From NCBI RefSeq assembly GCF_000284075.1, contig NC_017042.1, forward strand, positions 372,001-436,000: 64,000 bases of DNA, written 5' to 3'. Numbering within the stretch: the stretch's first letter is position 1; the number at the start of each line of letters is the position of its first letter. The notes under the pieces were generated by a model. The model did not search any database. It was not told the DNA's origin and saw nothing but the letters and a program-made list of their open reading frames with translations. This DNA comes from Rickettsia rhipicephali str. 3-7-female6-CWPP. GTDB taxonomy: Bacteria > Pseudomonadota > Alphaproteobacteria > Rickettsiales > Rickettsiaceae. This document shows, piece by piece, positions 46,146-55,473 of this stretch. Position numbers and translations under genes: made by a program.

Positions 46146-47033
46146 ATGTTAATTTTACCGATAGTAAAAGGTGAGTATAAAAAAGATTATAATTTAAAAC
46201 ACTTAACATGGTTTAAAGTAGGCGGTAATGCTGAAATTTTCTTTAAACCTTTAGATAGAGAAGATTTAAAAAGTTTCTTAATACAAAATAAGCAAAAATT
46301 ACCTATAAAGACTTTTGGAGCAGGCTCAAATATTATTATAAGAGACGGCGGCATAGAAGGGGTCGTTATAAAACTTGGTCAGAATTTTAGCAATATTGAG
46401 TTTATAGATAATCATTTAATAGTAGGTAGCAGCTGCCTTAATTATAATTTAGCAAAATTTTGTCAAGCAAATGCTATTTCCGGTTTTGAGTTTTTAGTAG
46501 GTATTCCAGGGACTATCGGCGGCGGTGTTGCTATGAATGCCGGTGCTTATGGTTCTGAATTTAAAGATATTATAGTGCAGATTGAAGCGATTGACTTTGC
46601 GGGAAACTTTTTAACATTCACAAATGAAGAAATCGGTTTTAAATATCGCAGTAATAATTTACCAAAGAATTTAATTATTCTCAAAGCTGTTTTTAAAATA
46701 AATAAAGGCGATAGTGAAAATATATTATTACGGATGAATGAAATAAATAACGCAAGATCATCTACACAGCCTATTAAAGAGCGTACGGGTGGTAGTACTT
46801 TTGCAAATCCTGAAGGGCGTAAATCTTGGGAACTTATTGACAAAGCGGGACTTAGAGGCTATAGAATAGGCGGTGCTTCGATGTCAGAACTTCATTGTAA
46901 TTTTATGATAAATAACGGTGATGCTACCGCTAAGGATTTAGAAGATTTAGGTGATTTCGTCCGGCAGAAAGTATTTGAAGATAGCGGGGTTAAGTTAGAG
47001 TGGGAGATTAAGAGAATCGGACGTCATCCCTAA
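46146..47033 (+). CDS. murB: UDP-N-acetylenolpyruvoylglucosamine reductase
   Basis: 295 residues from ATG 46146; an open frame upstream to TTG 46056 is repeat-derived. FAD-binding text is clear: HLTWFKVGGNAEIFFKP, TFGAGSNIIIRDGGIEGVVIKL, GFEFLVGIPGTIGGGVAMNAGAYGSEFKD and KYRSNNLP-like FKYRSNNL. Near the C-terminus are GSTFANPEGRKSWELIDKAGLRG and MSELHCNFMINNGDATAKD, the latter with the catalytic Ser/Glu region. It reduces the enolpyruvyl group to make UDP-MurNAc. Confidence 0.96.
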   Translation: MLILPIVKGEYKKDYNLKHLTWFKVGGNAEIFFKPLDREDLKSFLIQNKQKLPIKTFGAGSNIIIRDGGIEGVVIKLGQNFSNIEFIDNHLIVGSSCLNYNLAKFCQANAISGFEFLVGIPGTIGGGVAMNAGAYGSEFKDIIVQIEAIDFAGNFLTFTNEEIGFKYRSNNLPKNLIILKAVFKINKGDSENILLRMNEINNARSSTQPIKERTGGSTFANPEGRKSWELIDKAGLRGYRIGGASMSELHCNFMINNGDATAKDLEDLGDFVRQKVFEDSGVKLEWEIKRIGRHP

Positions 47034-47103
47034 TTAACAATGGCGTTGTTGCAGTTAGTTTTATGTTTATTTTATAATATGTAACTTCTATAGCAATATT
47101 GAA

Positions 47104-47190
47104 GTTATTTTTCTGGATCCCCGCCTACGCGGGGATGACATCGAGTAAGTTTTTCGAGCTATGCAACAAGGCCGCTTTTAGTTAGGAATT
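47104..47190. repeat. Repeat half-element upstream of ddl
   Basis: ctggatccccgcctacgcggggatgacatcgag is the right half of family B, and gagctatgcaacaaggccgcttttagttaggaatt is a word also seen at about 13799, 32569 and 37670. No left half is clear. Confidence 0.55.
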
Positions 47191-47219
47191 ACAATGGATT
47201 TAATAAGAAAGGAAAAAAC

Positions 47220-48185
47220 ATGCATAAATATCAAACACATTGGGTGGAACACTCTATAGTCAAAATATTAAGTAGTACCGGTAAAAAGTATATAGCATTA
47301 ATGGCGGGCGGTATGTCTGCTGAGCGTGAAGTATCGTTAGTGTCAAGCGAAGGAGTTAGTAAAGCTTTAATTGAATTAGGATATAGAGTTACCTTTATTG
47401 ATATGGGAGCGGATATTACAGTTAGATTACAAGAAATAAAACCTGATATCGTTTTTAATTGTCTGCACGGTACATACGGTGAAGACGGTTGTTTACCAGG
47501 ATTACTTAATATAATGCGGATTCCTTATACTCATAGCGGCATGTTATCTTCAGCTTTAGCATTCAATAAAATACATTCTAGGAGCTGGTTTTTAACGAAT
47601 AATATTAATATGGCAGAAAGCATTGTTGTAAATAAAAGCGATAATATAAAAAATGATCCTATGAAACGACCGTACGTTATTAAGCCTCTTACGCAAGGCT
47701 CAAGTATTGGTGTTGAGGTGATATTTGCAGAAGATGATTTTAACTTTGCCGATTATGATTTTCCTTACGGTGATCAGGTAATAATAGAACAATATATAAA
47801 AGGGCGAGAATTGCAAGTAGCGGTATTAAACGGCAAAGCTCTTGGAGTTTTAGAGATTAAATTACTAAAGAATCGTTTCTATGATTATGAAACTAAATAT
47901 ACCGAAGGATTTGCTGATCATCTTTGTCCTGCTCCGCTACCTGCTAATTTATATGAGAAATTACTTATAGAATCAGAAAAAATTTATAAAACAATGAATT
48001 GTAAAGGTCCTGCTAGAGCAGAGTTTATTTTAGAAGAGCAGACAAACAAGTTATATGTTTTGGAGCTAAATACTCACCCAGGTATGACACCTTTATCAAT
48101 AGTGCCGGAAATTGCAGCTTATGCAGGGATAAATTTTACTAACTTAATTGAAGAAATTATAAAGACGGCAAGCTTTGAATCATGA
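47220..48185 (+). CDS. ddl: D-alanine-D-alanine ligase
   Basis: 321 residues. ATP-grasp order: [87 protein letters not shown], and [37 protein letters not shown]. It makes the D-Ala-D-Ala end of the stem peptide. Its stop overlaps the ftsQ start (ATGA, 48182-48185). The vanX relic, an enzyme that would break the product, is in the same window. Confidence 0.97.
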   Translation: MHKYQTHWVEHSIVKILSSTGKKYIALMAGGMSAEREVSLVSSEGVSKALIELGYRVTFIDMGADITVRLQEIKPDIVFNCLHGTYGEDGCLPGLLNIMRIPYTHSGMLSSALAFNKIHSRSWFLTNNINMAESIVVNKSDNIKNDPMKRPYVIKPLTQGSSIGVEVIFAEDDFNFADYDFPYGDQVIIEQYIKGRELQVAVLNGKALGVLEIKLLKNRFYDYETKYTEGFADHLCPAPLPANLYEKLLIESEKIYKTMNCKGPARAEFILEEQTNKLYVLELNTHPGMTPLSIVPEIAAYAGINFTNLIEEIIKTASFES

Positions 48186-48985
48186 GAAAACAAACAAGCT
48201 CTAATAAAAAAAAACAAACAAAAAAAACTAATAATATCTCATTACGCCGAAAATTAGGACTAATTTACAAAAAAGCAATATTAGGGCTTAAGATTGCTTT
48301 AATTATCTTTGTATGTCTATTTGTTTTTACAAAATATTTTGCCGGCATAAAAACCTACTTAACAACAAATATATACCAAACAACAACAAAACTTGGGTTT
48401 AAACTTGAGAATGTTATCATTGAAGGACAGCAAAATGTCGATGAGCCTACAATATTAAATGTTTTAAATGCGAATAAGGGCAGTCCTATTTTTGCTCTTA
48501 AATTAGACGAAATTAGAAATAATTTAAAGAAAAATAAATGGATCAAGGAAGTATATGTTAGTAGAAGATTACCAAATACGGTATATATAAAATTATTTGA
48601 AAGAGAACCTATTGCTATTTGGCAAATTAATAATCAGCTTTTCTTAGTCGATGAAGAAGGTTACGAAATTAGTAAAAATATTCAACCTTTTCCTCATTTA
48701 TTACATGTTGTAGGGGAAGGGGCGAATATCTATGCAGGCACATTAGTATTAGAGCTGCAGAAATATCCGGCATTAATGAATAAAACTTCAGCTGCTGTAA
48801 GACTCGGAGATAGAAGGTGGGATTTAAATCTTAAAGGTAATATAAGTATTAAGTTGCCTGAAAAAGAGTTTGAAGAAGCATTAAAATATGTCGATGCACT
48901 AAATAAAGCTAACAAGCTATTTAACCAAAATTATAAGGCTTTGGATTTAAGGGATAAGAATAAGTATTATATAGAGAAGTACTGA
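48182..48985 (+). CDS. ftsQ: Cell division protein FtsQ
   Basis: 267 residues. A very basic cytoplasmic start ([17 protein letters not shown]), one membrane helix (~37-55, [18 protein letters not shown]), then a POTRA domain ([40 protein letters not shown]) and NPDVxxVxVxRxxP-like [29 protein letters not shown]. The beta domain follows. It links early and late divisome proteins. Start coupled to ddl. Confidence 0.94.
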   Translation: MRKQTSSNKKKQTKKTNNISLRRKLGLIYKKAILGLKIALIIFVCLFVFTKYFAGIKTYLTTNIYQTTTKLGFKLENVIIEGQQNVDEPTILNVLNANKGSPIFALKLDEIRNNLKKNKWIKEVYVSRRLPNTVYIKLFEREPIAIWQINNQLFLVDEEGYEISKNIQPFPHLLHVVGEGANIYAGTLVLELQKYPALMNKTSAAVRLGDRRWDLNLKGNISIKLPEKEFEEALKYVDALNKANKLFNQNYKALDLRDKNKYYIEKY

Positions 48986-48989
48986 GAAT

Positions 48990-49088
48990 CGTCATTGCGA
49001 AGAGAAAAGTAGTTTCGACATGGCACTCTTGTCTAAGCATCCTGAGATTGCTTCGTCGTATTACTTTGTAATTCTTCGCGCAATGACG
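48990..49088. repeat. Palindromic repeat family A, copy 9
   Basis: cgtcattgcgaagagaaaagt at the left and ttcttcgcgcaatgacg at the right, with ctgagattgcttcgtc inside; it separates ftsQ from ftsA. Confidence 0.85.
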
Positions 49089-49113
49089 TTTTTGGAATAA
49101 CAAGCATAAAAAA

Positions 49114-50349
49114 ATGAAAGAGAAAATATCAAATTTTGTTACACTTGATTTCGGTAGTAGTAAGATTGCCGTAATTGCTGCCTATATTAGTAAAAAAGGT
49201 GAAATTAAAGTAGCTAGCCAAAATTTGCATCATTCTAAAGGTATTAAATCAGGGGTTATATCAGATTTAAAAAATGCTGAAACTAGCATTGTTTCGGCAA
49301 TTTACGCACTTGAAAAAGATTGCGGTAAAAATATAAAAAAAATTATATTATCGTTATCAGGTGCCGACACTAAATCTTATTATATTAATTATACCATTAA
49401 AGTTAACGGGCAAACCGTAACGCAGCAGGATATTAAAAAGTTACTACAGAAAGCATTACTTGAATTTAAAGTTAAAAACCAAGAAATTATTCATTATTTT
49501 CCTCTTGAATTTACCCTTGATAATAATTCAGTCGAGAATCCTATAGGTATGTACGGTAGAGAACTTAGTTGTGAATTACATATTATTGCTGCTAGTTCAA
49601 ATATGTTATCAAATATTGTACAATGCTTCGCTAAATGTCATGTTGAAGTCACAAATATTACTCTAGCAATTTATGCTTCTGCTATTAGCTGTCTTACGAA
49701 TGATGAAAAAAATCTAGGTTCGCTTATCATCGACATGGGGGATAAAACTACCTCTTTCGGCATTTTTTTTGCCGGTAAATTAATATATACGGGACATGTA
49801 AATATAGGTAGTTTTCATATTAGCTCGGATATTGCTAAAGTCTTTGGTATTGATCTTGTTACGGCAGAGAAATTAAAAATTTTATACGGTAATGCAATGA
49901 TATCTTTATTTGAGAAAGATAGTATTATAAATATGGAGGATTTTCAGGTTGATACTCATCATACTTTAAATACTTCCGTAACAATTTATAAATTAGCTGA
50001 GGTAATAAGAGCAAGAGCCGAAGAAATATTATCAATGGTAAAAGCCGAATATGATAAAGCAACAAAAGGGCAGGTTGAAGTTTTTAGAGTTGTAATTACC
50101 GGCGGCGGGTCTCAGCTTAGAGGACTTAAAGAGCTTTCAAATAAAATTTTTGAAAAACAGAGTAGAATCGGTAAACCGGAGATTATTGCCGGTTTTATAG
50201 AAGACTATAATCCGGCCATGTATTCAGCAACTATAGGAATGCTAAAAATTCATGCTCTAAAACAGCAAAAAGAATTTGCTCATATTAGACTTGATGCAAA
50301 TAGTAGCTTCTTTAAAAAAGCTTTTGATTGGTTTAAAGAGAATATTTAG
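49114..50349 (+). CDS. ftsA: Cell division protein FtsA
   Basis: 411 residues, actin-like. Phosphate 1 loop TLDFGSSKIAVI, SHS2 insert (KNIKKIILSLSGADTKSYYINYTIKVNGQTVTQQDI), LIIDMGDKTTSFGIFFAGKLIYTGHVNIGSFHISSDIA (phosphate 2), adenosine motif VVITGGGSQLRGL. The C-terminus (FKKAFDWFKENI) is an amphipathic membrane-tethering helix. It anchors FtsZ rings to the membrane. ftsZ does not follow; a hairpin and convergent genes do. Confidence 0.95.
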   Translation: MKEKISNFVTLDFGSSKIAVIAAYISKKGEIKVASQNLHHSKGIKSGVISDLKNAETSIVSAIYALEKDCGKNIKKIILSLSGADTKSYYINYTIKVNGQTVTQQDIKKLLQKALLEFKVKNQEIIHYFPLEFTLDNNSVENPIGMYGRELSCELHIIAASSNMLSNIVQCFAKCHVEVTNITLAIYASAISCLTNDEKNLGSLIIDMGDKTTSFGIFFAGKLIYTGHVNIGSFHISSDIAKVFGIDLVTAEKLKILYGNAMISLFEKDSIINMEDFQVDTHHTLNTSVTIYKLAEVIRARAEEILSMVKAEYDKATKGQVEVFRVVITGGGSQLRGLKELSNKIFEKQSRIGKPEIIAGFIEDYNPAMYSATIGMLKIHALKQQKEFAHIRLDANSSFFKKAFDWFKENI

Positions 50350-50386
50350 AGAGGCTGCCCGCCGTTGGACCGGAAAATGCATTTAG

Positions 50387-50414
50387 TGTCATTCCCGCTT
50401 TCGTGGGAATGACA
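50387..50414. terminator. Hairpin between convergent ftsA and nfeD
   Basis: tgtcattcccgc-tttc-gtgggaatgaca, a family B short hairpin with one imperfect pair, in the gap between converging genes. A two-way terminator role is inferred from position. Confidence 0.6.
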
Positions 50415-50492
50415 TAAAATGATCCACGCAACAATACCTACTTGCAATGAGGACTTGTATTTACGCGGGCAATGTCATTTAGAAATATTTTG

Positions 50493-50969
50493 CTAAGAAT
50501 TATTATTAGGTTTTTCTCTAGAACAAATTAGTACATTTCCTTTAACTTCGATAATAAAAAGTCGGTCGCCTGTTTTTGCATCGATTTCATTTGGAACAAG
50601 GTAAGCATTCATAATAGCACCGGACCATCTTACTTGTCCTATAGTATCAGAAGAAACTGTAGAACTATAAACCTCTACCGTTTTGCCTATCATATCCGAG
50701 TAATTTTTTGTTTTATCAGTTTTATTATAAACATATTTTTTAAGAGGATAATATAATATGCAAAACCAAATAAGCGATAATATACCAAAAAATGTTATTT
50801 GATTTGTTAAGCTAACTAGAGGGTAGTTATATACCACAAGAGTGTTTGATAACGCTCCAAGCCCAAAGAATAAGAATCCAATACTTGGAACTGCAAAGAA
50901 TTCAACAACTATGCAAATTATGCCGATTATTAACCATATTTCGGTGAGATAATTATTTATCATGAACAT
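50493..50969 (-). CDS. NfeD-like membrane protein
   Basis: 158 residues. Three or four hydrophobic helices (EIWLIIGIICIVVEFFAVPSIGFLFFGLGAL, ITFFGILSLIWFCILYY) then an OB-like soluble domain with GKTVEVYSSTVSSDTIGQVRWSGAIMNAYLV and TGDRLFIIEVKGNVLIC. This is the short NfeD1b type, usually paired with stomatin/prohibitin-like proteins (none adjacent). Start overlaps the upstream cytochrome gene by 17 bases on the same strand, so they are co-transcribed. Confidence 0.88.
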   Translation of the reverse strand: MFMINNYLTEIWLIIGIICIVVEFFAVPSIGFLFFGLGALSNTLVVYNYPLVSLTNQITFFGILSLIWFCILYYPLKKYVYNKTDKTKNYSDMIGKTVEVYSSTVSSDTIGQVRWSGAIMNAYLVPNEIDAKTGDRLFIIEVKGNVLICSREKPNNNS

Positions 50970-51480
50970 AAGTTTTTAAAAATAATATTACGTCAGCTAT
51001 GTCTTGTGGTTTTGAGATACCGGCAAAGGACATTTTAGTTCCTAGTGCATAGCTACTTGGTTTATGTAAGAAAACAAATAAACTATCATCATCCCATACG
51101 CCGCCAAGTTTTGATAGAGCAGGGGAATATTTATAGTCTGCTATGCTTGCTTTTGGTCTGCCTGCTACATCCCAAAGATGCGGTCCTAGTTTATTTGGAC
51201 CGTCTTTATCAAGAGAATGACACATTAAACATTTCTTGGCTATTTCACGACCGTTATCGGCGTTAGCAGTCTTCATTAATTCTGGTATATTTACCGGTGC
51301 TTGCTCTAGTGCGGTAGTATTTTGATTTTCTGATGATTCTTGAACCGCAACGCTGTAGCCGCGATGTTGTAACTCTAGAGTGGGCTTGTATAATATATTT
51401 GCAACAAATCCAACCATCATAGCAATTAAACTAGCAAATAAGATGGCTGCAACAATTTTATTTAATTCTTTTCCAGACAT
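50953..51480 (-). CDS. cycM: Membrane-anchored cytochrome c (CycM type)
   Basis: 175 residues. One N-terminal anchor (~9-29, VAAILFASLIAMMVGFVANIL), a flexible linker, then a class I cytochrome c with the haem site C-L-M-C-H, KLGPHLWDVAGRPKASIADYKYSPAL and the Met ligand in LGTKMSFAGISKPQDIADVILFLKTY. CycM carries electrons from complex III to the aa3 oxidase in alphaproteobacteria. Together with ctaA in this window it supports a haem-copper oxidase branch besides the bd oxidase. Confidence 0.95.
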   Translation of the reverse strand: MSGKELNKIVAAILFASLIAMMVGFVANILYKPTLELQHRGYSVAVQESSENQNTTALEQAPVNIPELMKTANADNGREIAKKCLMCHSLDKDGPNKLGPHLWDVAGRPKASIADYKYSPALSKLGGVWDDDSLFVFLHKPSSYALGTKMSFAGISKPQDIADVILFLKTYVHDK

Positions 51481-51588
51481 TTATTTTGTTTTTTTATTAG
51501 AATTTATACTATAATTTAAGTTGTAAGAGAAGTTAATTAAATAAAAGAAAAATTTATAAAAATATTTGTTCTTTGGAGAGAAAAATAA

Positions 51589-52665
51589 ATGTCTGATTCA
51601 AAAAAATCAAGGGTTAGAAAAATATTTAATAAGTCCAAATCTTATTGGACTAGTTTTAGACAAAGTAAAATCGGTAAAATATTATTTAGCAATAGTTTAA
51701 GTTATGCAGTTTCCATAGCTTCTATAGCAATTGCAGTTTCTGGACTTTTTACTCCTATATCACCGATAATTATAGTTGTAGGTGTTGTTTCAGGAGTTAG
51801 CGTAGGAATTCAAGCTGTAAATGAGACTTTGAAAGTGCATGATTTGCGTAAACTTCATAAAGAGAATAATTTATTAGTACATAACAGAAATGCTAAAAGT
51901 CAGCAAGATTATATATTATCATTAGAACCGAGCTTAAAAGATATTTTGAAAAATGAATTATATACGCCGCAAACGGCAGGTAAGGATGCTACTCAAGATA
52001 AGTATGAGTTAAATGTAAATAAATTGAAAAGTACAGGACGAATATTTGGAAATAATTTAGGTGGAGCCGCAAATTTGGCCGCCTCTATTATTAAAGGTGC
52101 TAGCGGTAATGTGCTTGATATATTAAAAGCTACGGGTTACGGTGTAATTACAACCGCATCATTAATTATCGACGGTCTTACTGAAAAGGAAAAAATAGAA
52201 ATAAAAGCAATATTTAAATTAAATATAAATGAAGAATATAAAAAACAAGATACTCCTATATATGAAAATTTAGAACAATTAGAGAATTATACTAAGAATC
52301 AAGTATTGCAAACATTAGCTTTAAAAAAATTAATAACGGATAAGAATTATTGGAGTATGAATAAAGACCAAAAAATACAAAAATTTCGAGAAATAAGAGG
52401 CAGTTTTAATTCTGAAATAAAAAGAAACGGTTTAGAAGAATTTTTTAGAGAAAATAAAATAACAATGGATAATAGAAAAGAGAGCTATGTTAAAGATATT
52501 AAAAATGTAATAAATCCATTTTATGAAAATCCTAGTAAAGCCGAAGGATATAGTCCTTTAACTAAAGCTATGGATAAAGATAAAGTTAATAATGCTGAAA
52601 TCAAAAGGACAAAAAGTGAAAATTTAAAAAGGATGCAAAAAAGAAAGCGAAGTTTAACAATATGA
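51589..52665 (+). CDS. Orphan protein with hydrophobic segments
   Basis: 358 residues; family not recognised. A basic, Ser/Lys-rich start (SDSKKSRVRKIFNKSKSYW) leads into a long hydrophobic region (~37-78, SYAVSIASIAIAVSGLFTP and PIIIVVGVVSGVSVGIQ). A second glycine/alanine-rich, weakly hydrophobic region lies at ~155-195 (LGGAANLAASIIKGASG). The C-terminal half is charged and helical and ends in a Lys/Arg cluster (LKRMQKRKR). It has no signal cleavage site. A ribosome site (GGAGAG) lies upstream at ~51573. The pattern could fit a secreted pore or effector, which is speculation. Confidence 0.7.
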   Translation: MSDSKKSRVRKIFNKSKSYWTSFRQSKIGKILFSNSLSYAVSIASIAIAVSGLFTPISPIIIVVGVVSGVSVGIQAVNETLKVHDLRKLHKENNLLVHNRNAKSQQDYILSLEPSLKDILKNELYTPQTAGKDATQDKYELNVNKLKSTGRIFGNNLGGAANLAASIIKGASGNVLDILKATGYGVITTASLIIDGLTEKEKIEIKAIFKLNINEEYKKQDTPIYENLEQLENYTKNQVLQTLALKKLITDKNYWSMNKDQKIQKFREIRGSFNSEIKRNGLEEFFRENKITMDNRKESYVKDIKNVINPFYENPSKAEGYSPLTKAMDKDKVNNAEIKRTKSENLKRMQKRKRSLTI

Positions 52666-52673
52666 AATGATTA

Positions 52674-53540
52674 TTATAACTCACTGCTAGTTACAAATTT
52701 GTAAGAGGTAGTATCGCTAAATATTCTATGCAATAGTTCATTATTAAGAGCATGGCTGCTTTTGTAGCCTTTAATTGCACTTACAATGCTAGTGCCGCTG
52801 GTATATAAATCACCGAATAAATCTAATAGTTTATGGCGAACAAATTCATCTTCATAACGTAAGCCGTTTGGGTTTAAGATTTTATCCTGCTCATCTATTC
52901 CTATAGCATTCTCAAATGAGGCACCTTGGGCAAGTCCTTTGCTTTTCAAATAATCAACATCTCTTATAAAGCCAAAAGTTCTAGCATCCGCAATATTTTT
53001 AGTAAAAGATTCTTGATTCCTAAAACTTAGATTTTGTCTACCTATAGCTTTACTACTAAAATCAATGGTTAAATCTACAGTCATGTGATCGGAAGGAGTA
53101 CAATATAATTCACAATTTTTATGAACTACTTTTATATCTTTTAAAATTTTTAGATATTTTTTAGGAGCATTTTGTAATTTTTTTCCTGCACACTCAATCA
53201 TAAACACAAAAGGTTTACTACTGCCGTCCATAATTGGTACTTCAGGACCGTCAATTTTAATAAGTGCATTATCAATGCTGCATCCCCAAAGTGCTGCCAT
53301 TAAATGTTCAATTGTTGAAATTTGAACTTTATGATCATTACTGATAGTGGTAGATAACAAGGTATCGGAAACATTGAAATAGCTAGCTTCAATATAATTA
53401 TTTTCAGAAGATATATCGGTTCTAATGAATATAATTCCGGTATTTTCTTTAGCGGGTTCTATAGTTAACTGGGTACGTTTTCCTGAGTGAACCCCGATCC
53501 CGTAACAACTAACCGGTTTTAATAATGTACTTTGCTGCAT
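52674..53540 (-). CDS. lpxC: UDP-3-O-acyl-N-acetylglucosamine deacetylase
   Basis: 288 residues from ATG 53540 ([29 protein letters not shown]); the frame is open further up to 53570, but LpxC proteins start near this point. Zinc residues: His in [12 protein letters not shown], and His plus Asp in [11 protein letters not shown] (H-K-x-x-D). [11 protein letters not shown] and SFENAIGID are typical. It commits the cell to lipid A synthesis, so this organism makes LPS. It is the sole lpx gene here. Confidence 0.96.
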   Translation of the reverse strand: MQQSTLLKPVSCYGIGVHSGKRTQLTIEPAKENTGIIFIRTDISSENNYIEASYFNVSDTLLSTTISNDHKVQISTIEHLMAALWGCSIDNALIKIDGPEVPIMDGSSKPFVFMIECAGKKLQNAPKKYLKILKDIKVVHKNCELYCTPSDHMTVDLTIDFSSKAIGRQNLSFRNQESFTKNIADARTFGFIRDVDYLKSKGLAQGASFENAIGIDEQDKILNPNGLRYEDEFVRHKLLDLFGDLYTSGTSIVSAIKGYKSSHALNNELLHRIFSDTTSYKFVTSSEL

Positions 53541-53635
53541 TTTAGACATTGTAAAAATATATTTAAACATTAATATTTAATACCAAATTATACAAGTTAT
53601 ATTATGTTACAGAATATTACACATATACTCGATGC

Positions 53636-53736
53636 ACTTCAAAAATTGGCTGCGTCATCCTACAAGAGTTGTGATACTCACGTATTAAGTATACGCGCCG
53701 CTCCTCACCTTGTGGATTCCTTGCTCTTTTTGAAGT
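53636..53736. repeat. Palindromic repeat family E, full copy
   Basis: acttcaaaaattggctgcgtcatcc at the left and ttgctctttttgaagt at the right (acttcaaaaa/tttttgaagt arms). The left half recurs at 3126-3185. Confidence 0.82.
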
Positions 53737-53758
53737 TGATCTTCGTCTATGTTAGTAT

Positions 53759-53900
53759 AAGATTTCTTGCATAACTTGTTAATAAGGAGAAATTTGAAGG
53801 AGACACGGAACGCAGAACCGCAGCGTACACGCAAGTAACGTGAGGATTCGAGTACCAGATCGACGTACAAATTACCCTTAGAAGTATGCAAGAAGTCTTA
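53759..53900. repeat. Palindromic repeat family D, copy 2
   Basis: aagatttcttgcataac at the left and tatgcaagaagtctta at the right, with the shared interior aatttgaaggagacacggaac and gaggattcgagtacc. It starts 22 bases after the family E copy and ends at the stop of the next minus-strand gene. Confidence 0.9.
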
Positions 53901-55049
53901 TTAAAATCTATATAATGTATACTTAATAAAATACCAAAAATGATAAGCTACAAAACTACCGACTACGGCAAAAACGGAAAATAAGAAATCACTGCCGTTA
54001 ATAGTGCCGTAAGGTACATGAGATGATAAAGCTCCGGCATATATACCGATGCTGCACATTGAAAAATACGAAAATAAAGCTGTTCTAAGTTCGTAATCCC
54101 TAAATTTATCAATTAGTATTAAAATATTGCAAATATAAATGGATCCTAAACAACTACCGATTAGTATTATATATAATATATTAAGGTTTTTATTAGTTCC
54201 ATGAAGCGGTAGTAAAATAAAGCAGACGAGCAGAATTATAGTTAGTGATAAATTAGCCAAATATTTATTTACTTTGCTTAATATATAGCATATAGGAATT
54301 ATAGAAAAACATATTGCTAGAAAAATATATTTTAGTATAAGTCTTAAATTAATTAATGCTAATTCTTTCTTTAATGCAAAAGCTTCATAATACCATAATA
54401 TATCCAAGGTGACATAAGCAACTACGAAGCCTGTCAATAATTGTAATTCGACATTTTTTATTAAGGATGAAAATTTGGAATTTAAATTTAATTTATGAGA
54501 TGTAGGATTATAATGCAGAAATTCGGTTAGTATATTGATACAATATAACAATGCACAAATTACTATAGTATTATTTGTCGGTTTTATAAATGGATTTAAT
54601 AAATCTACCATTAAGTTTCCACCCGCCCATAACAACATTATACAAGCTAAAAAAAAATATTTCTTTTCTTTGCTACTTTCAATAATGTCTAATGTTATAG
54701 AAGTGAAATATGAAAATGTTCCAAAATTAATTACAATAAAATTAATTTTAATTAGAGTATAATTATTTAATAAAATTAGGTTTATTGTACAAATAATTAA
54801 TAAAGATAAGCTAATTAAAATAATTTTTTGATTACTTAACTTATTAATTAACTGTGTTAAGGCAAAGCCTGCGATTATCGAACCTATAAATTTAGTTTGA
54901 CTTATATGATTTATTTGTTCTCCGCCTAGATTTTTATTTATCAGTAAAAAGATTTTAAAATTATAAAAATTTATAGCATTGATACAGGAAAAAATAAATA
55001 TTCCCAAAAGTGAGAAAAAAATAGTTTTGTAATCGTTTTTTAAAGTCAT
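53901..55049 (-). CDS. MFS-like multi-pass transporter
   Basis: 382 residues, about 10-12 hydrophobic helices, e.g. TIFFSLLGIFIFSCINAINFYNF, IILISLSLLIICTINLILLNNY, CFSIIPICYILSKV, SLTIILLVCFILLPLHG and IYIILIGSCLGSIYICNILILI. Spacing and the half-way cytoplasmic loop (HYNPTSHKLNLNSKFSSL) suggest the major facilitator superfamily, but the family's signature loops are weak. Substrate unknown; Rickettsia import many host metabolites. The C-terminus (YFIKYTLYRF) abuts repeat D. Confidence 0.75.
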   Translation of the reverse strand: MTLKNDYKTIFFSLLGIFIFSCINAINFYNFKIFLLINKNLGGEQINHISQTKFIGSIIAGFALTQLINKLSNQKIILISLSLLIICTINLILLNNYTLIKINFIVINFGTFSYFTSITLDIIESSKEKKYFFLACIMLLWAGGNLMVDLLNPFIKPTNNTIVICALLYCINILTEFLHYNPTSHKLNLNSKFSSLIKNVELQLLTGFVVAYVTLDILWYYEAFALKKELALINLRLILKYIFLAICFSIIPICYILSKVNKYLANLSLTIILLVCFILLPLHGTNKNLNILYIILIGSCLGSIYICNILILIDKFRDYELRTALFSYFSMCSIGIYAGALSSHVPYGTINGSDFLFSVFAVVGSFVAYHFWYFIKYTLYRF

Positions 55050-55473
55050 AAATTAAGTGTTTGCTAAACATAAATACATGGTATATAACTCATAATTATA
55101 ATGATTAAGATTATTATCTTAAAAATTAAAGAGATTCGTAATTCCATGATTTAAGTATATATGGATAGTTATTAGATTATCAGCTTTTAATCAAGTATGG
55201 TAGCCTTATTTATAATTTGTATATAATTATTGTTGAATTTTAAAAAAATTAATGGATTAAATAATATGAAAATATTTTAATGTAAGAAAAATAATAATAT
55301 ATTTTTTAGTATTTTAAAGAGGTATTATTTGAAGTTTATCTAGAATTTCATTTTTGCTCTTTACTCATAGATAAATTATTTATTTAAATAAATTAATACA
55401 AGATAAACAATGATTTTTCTTAAGATACAAGCATTATATTAATTATTTGTTCTTCAAGTTAGTGAGAAGATAA
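55050..55473 (+). other. AT-rich gap before rne; nothing recognised
   Basis: A 424-base stretch between the divergent MFS-like gene and rne. It is very AT-rich, has no open frame of note and none of the repeat families. It must hold both genes' promoters; in other bacteria rne has a long 5' leader through which RNase E limits its own mRNA, and this gap is long enough for one. I see no clear hairpin. Confidence 0.4.
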
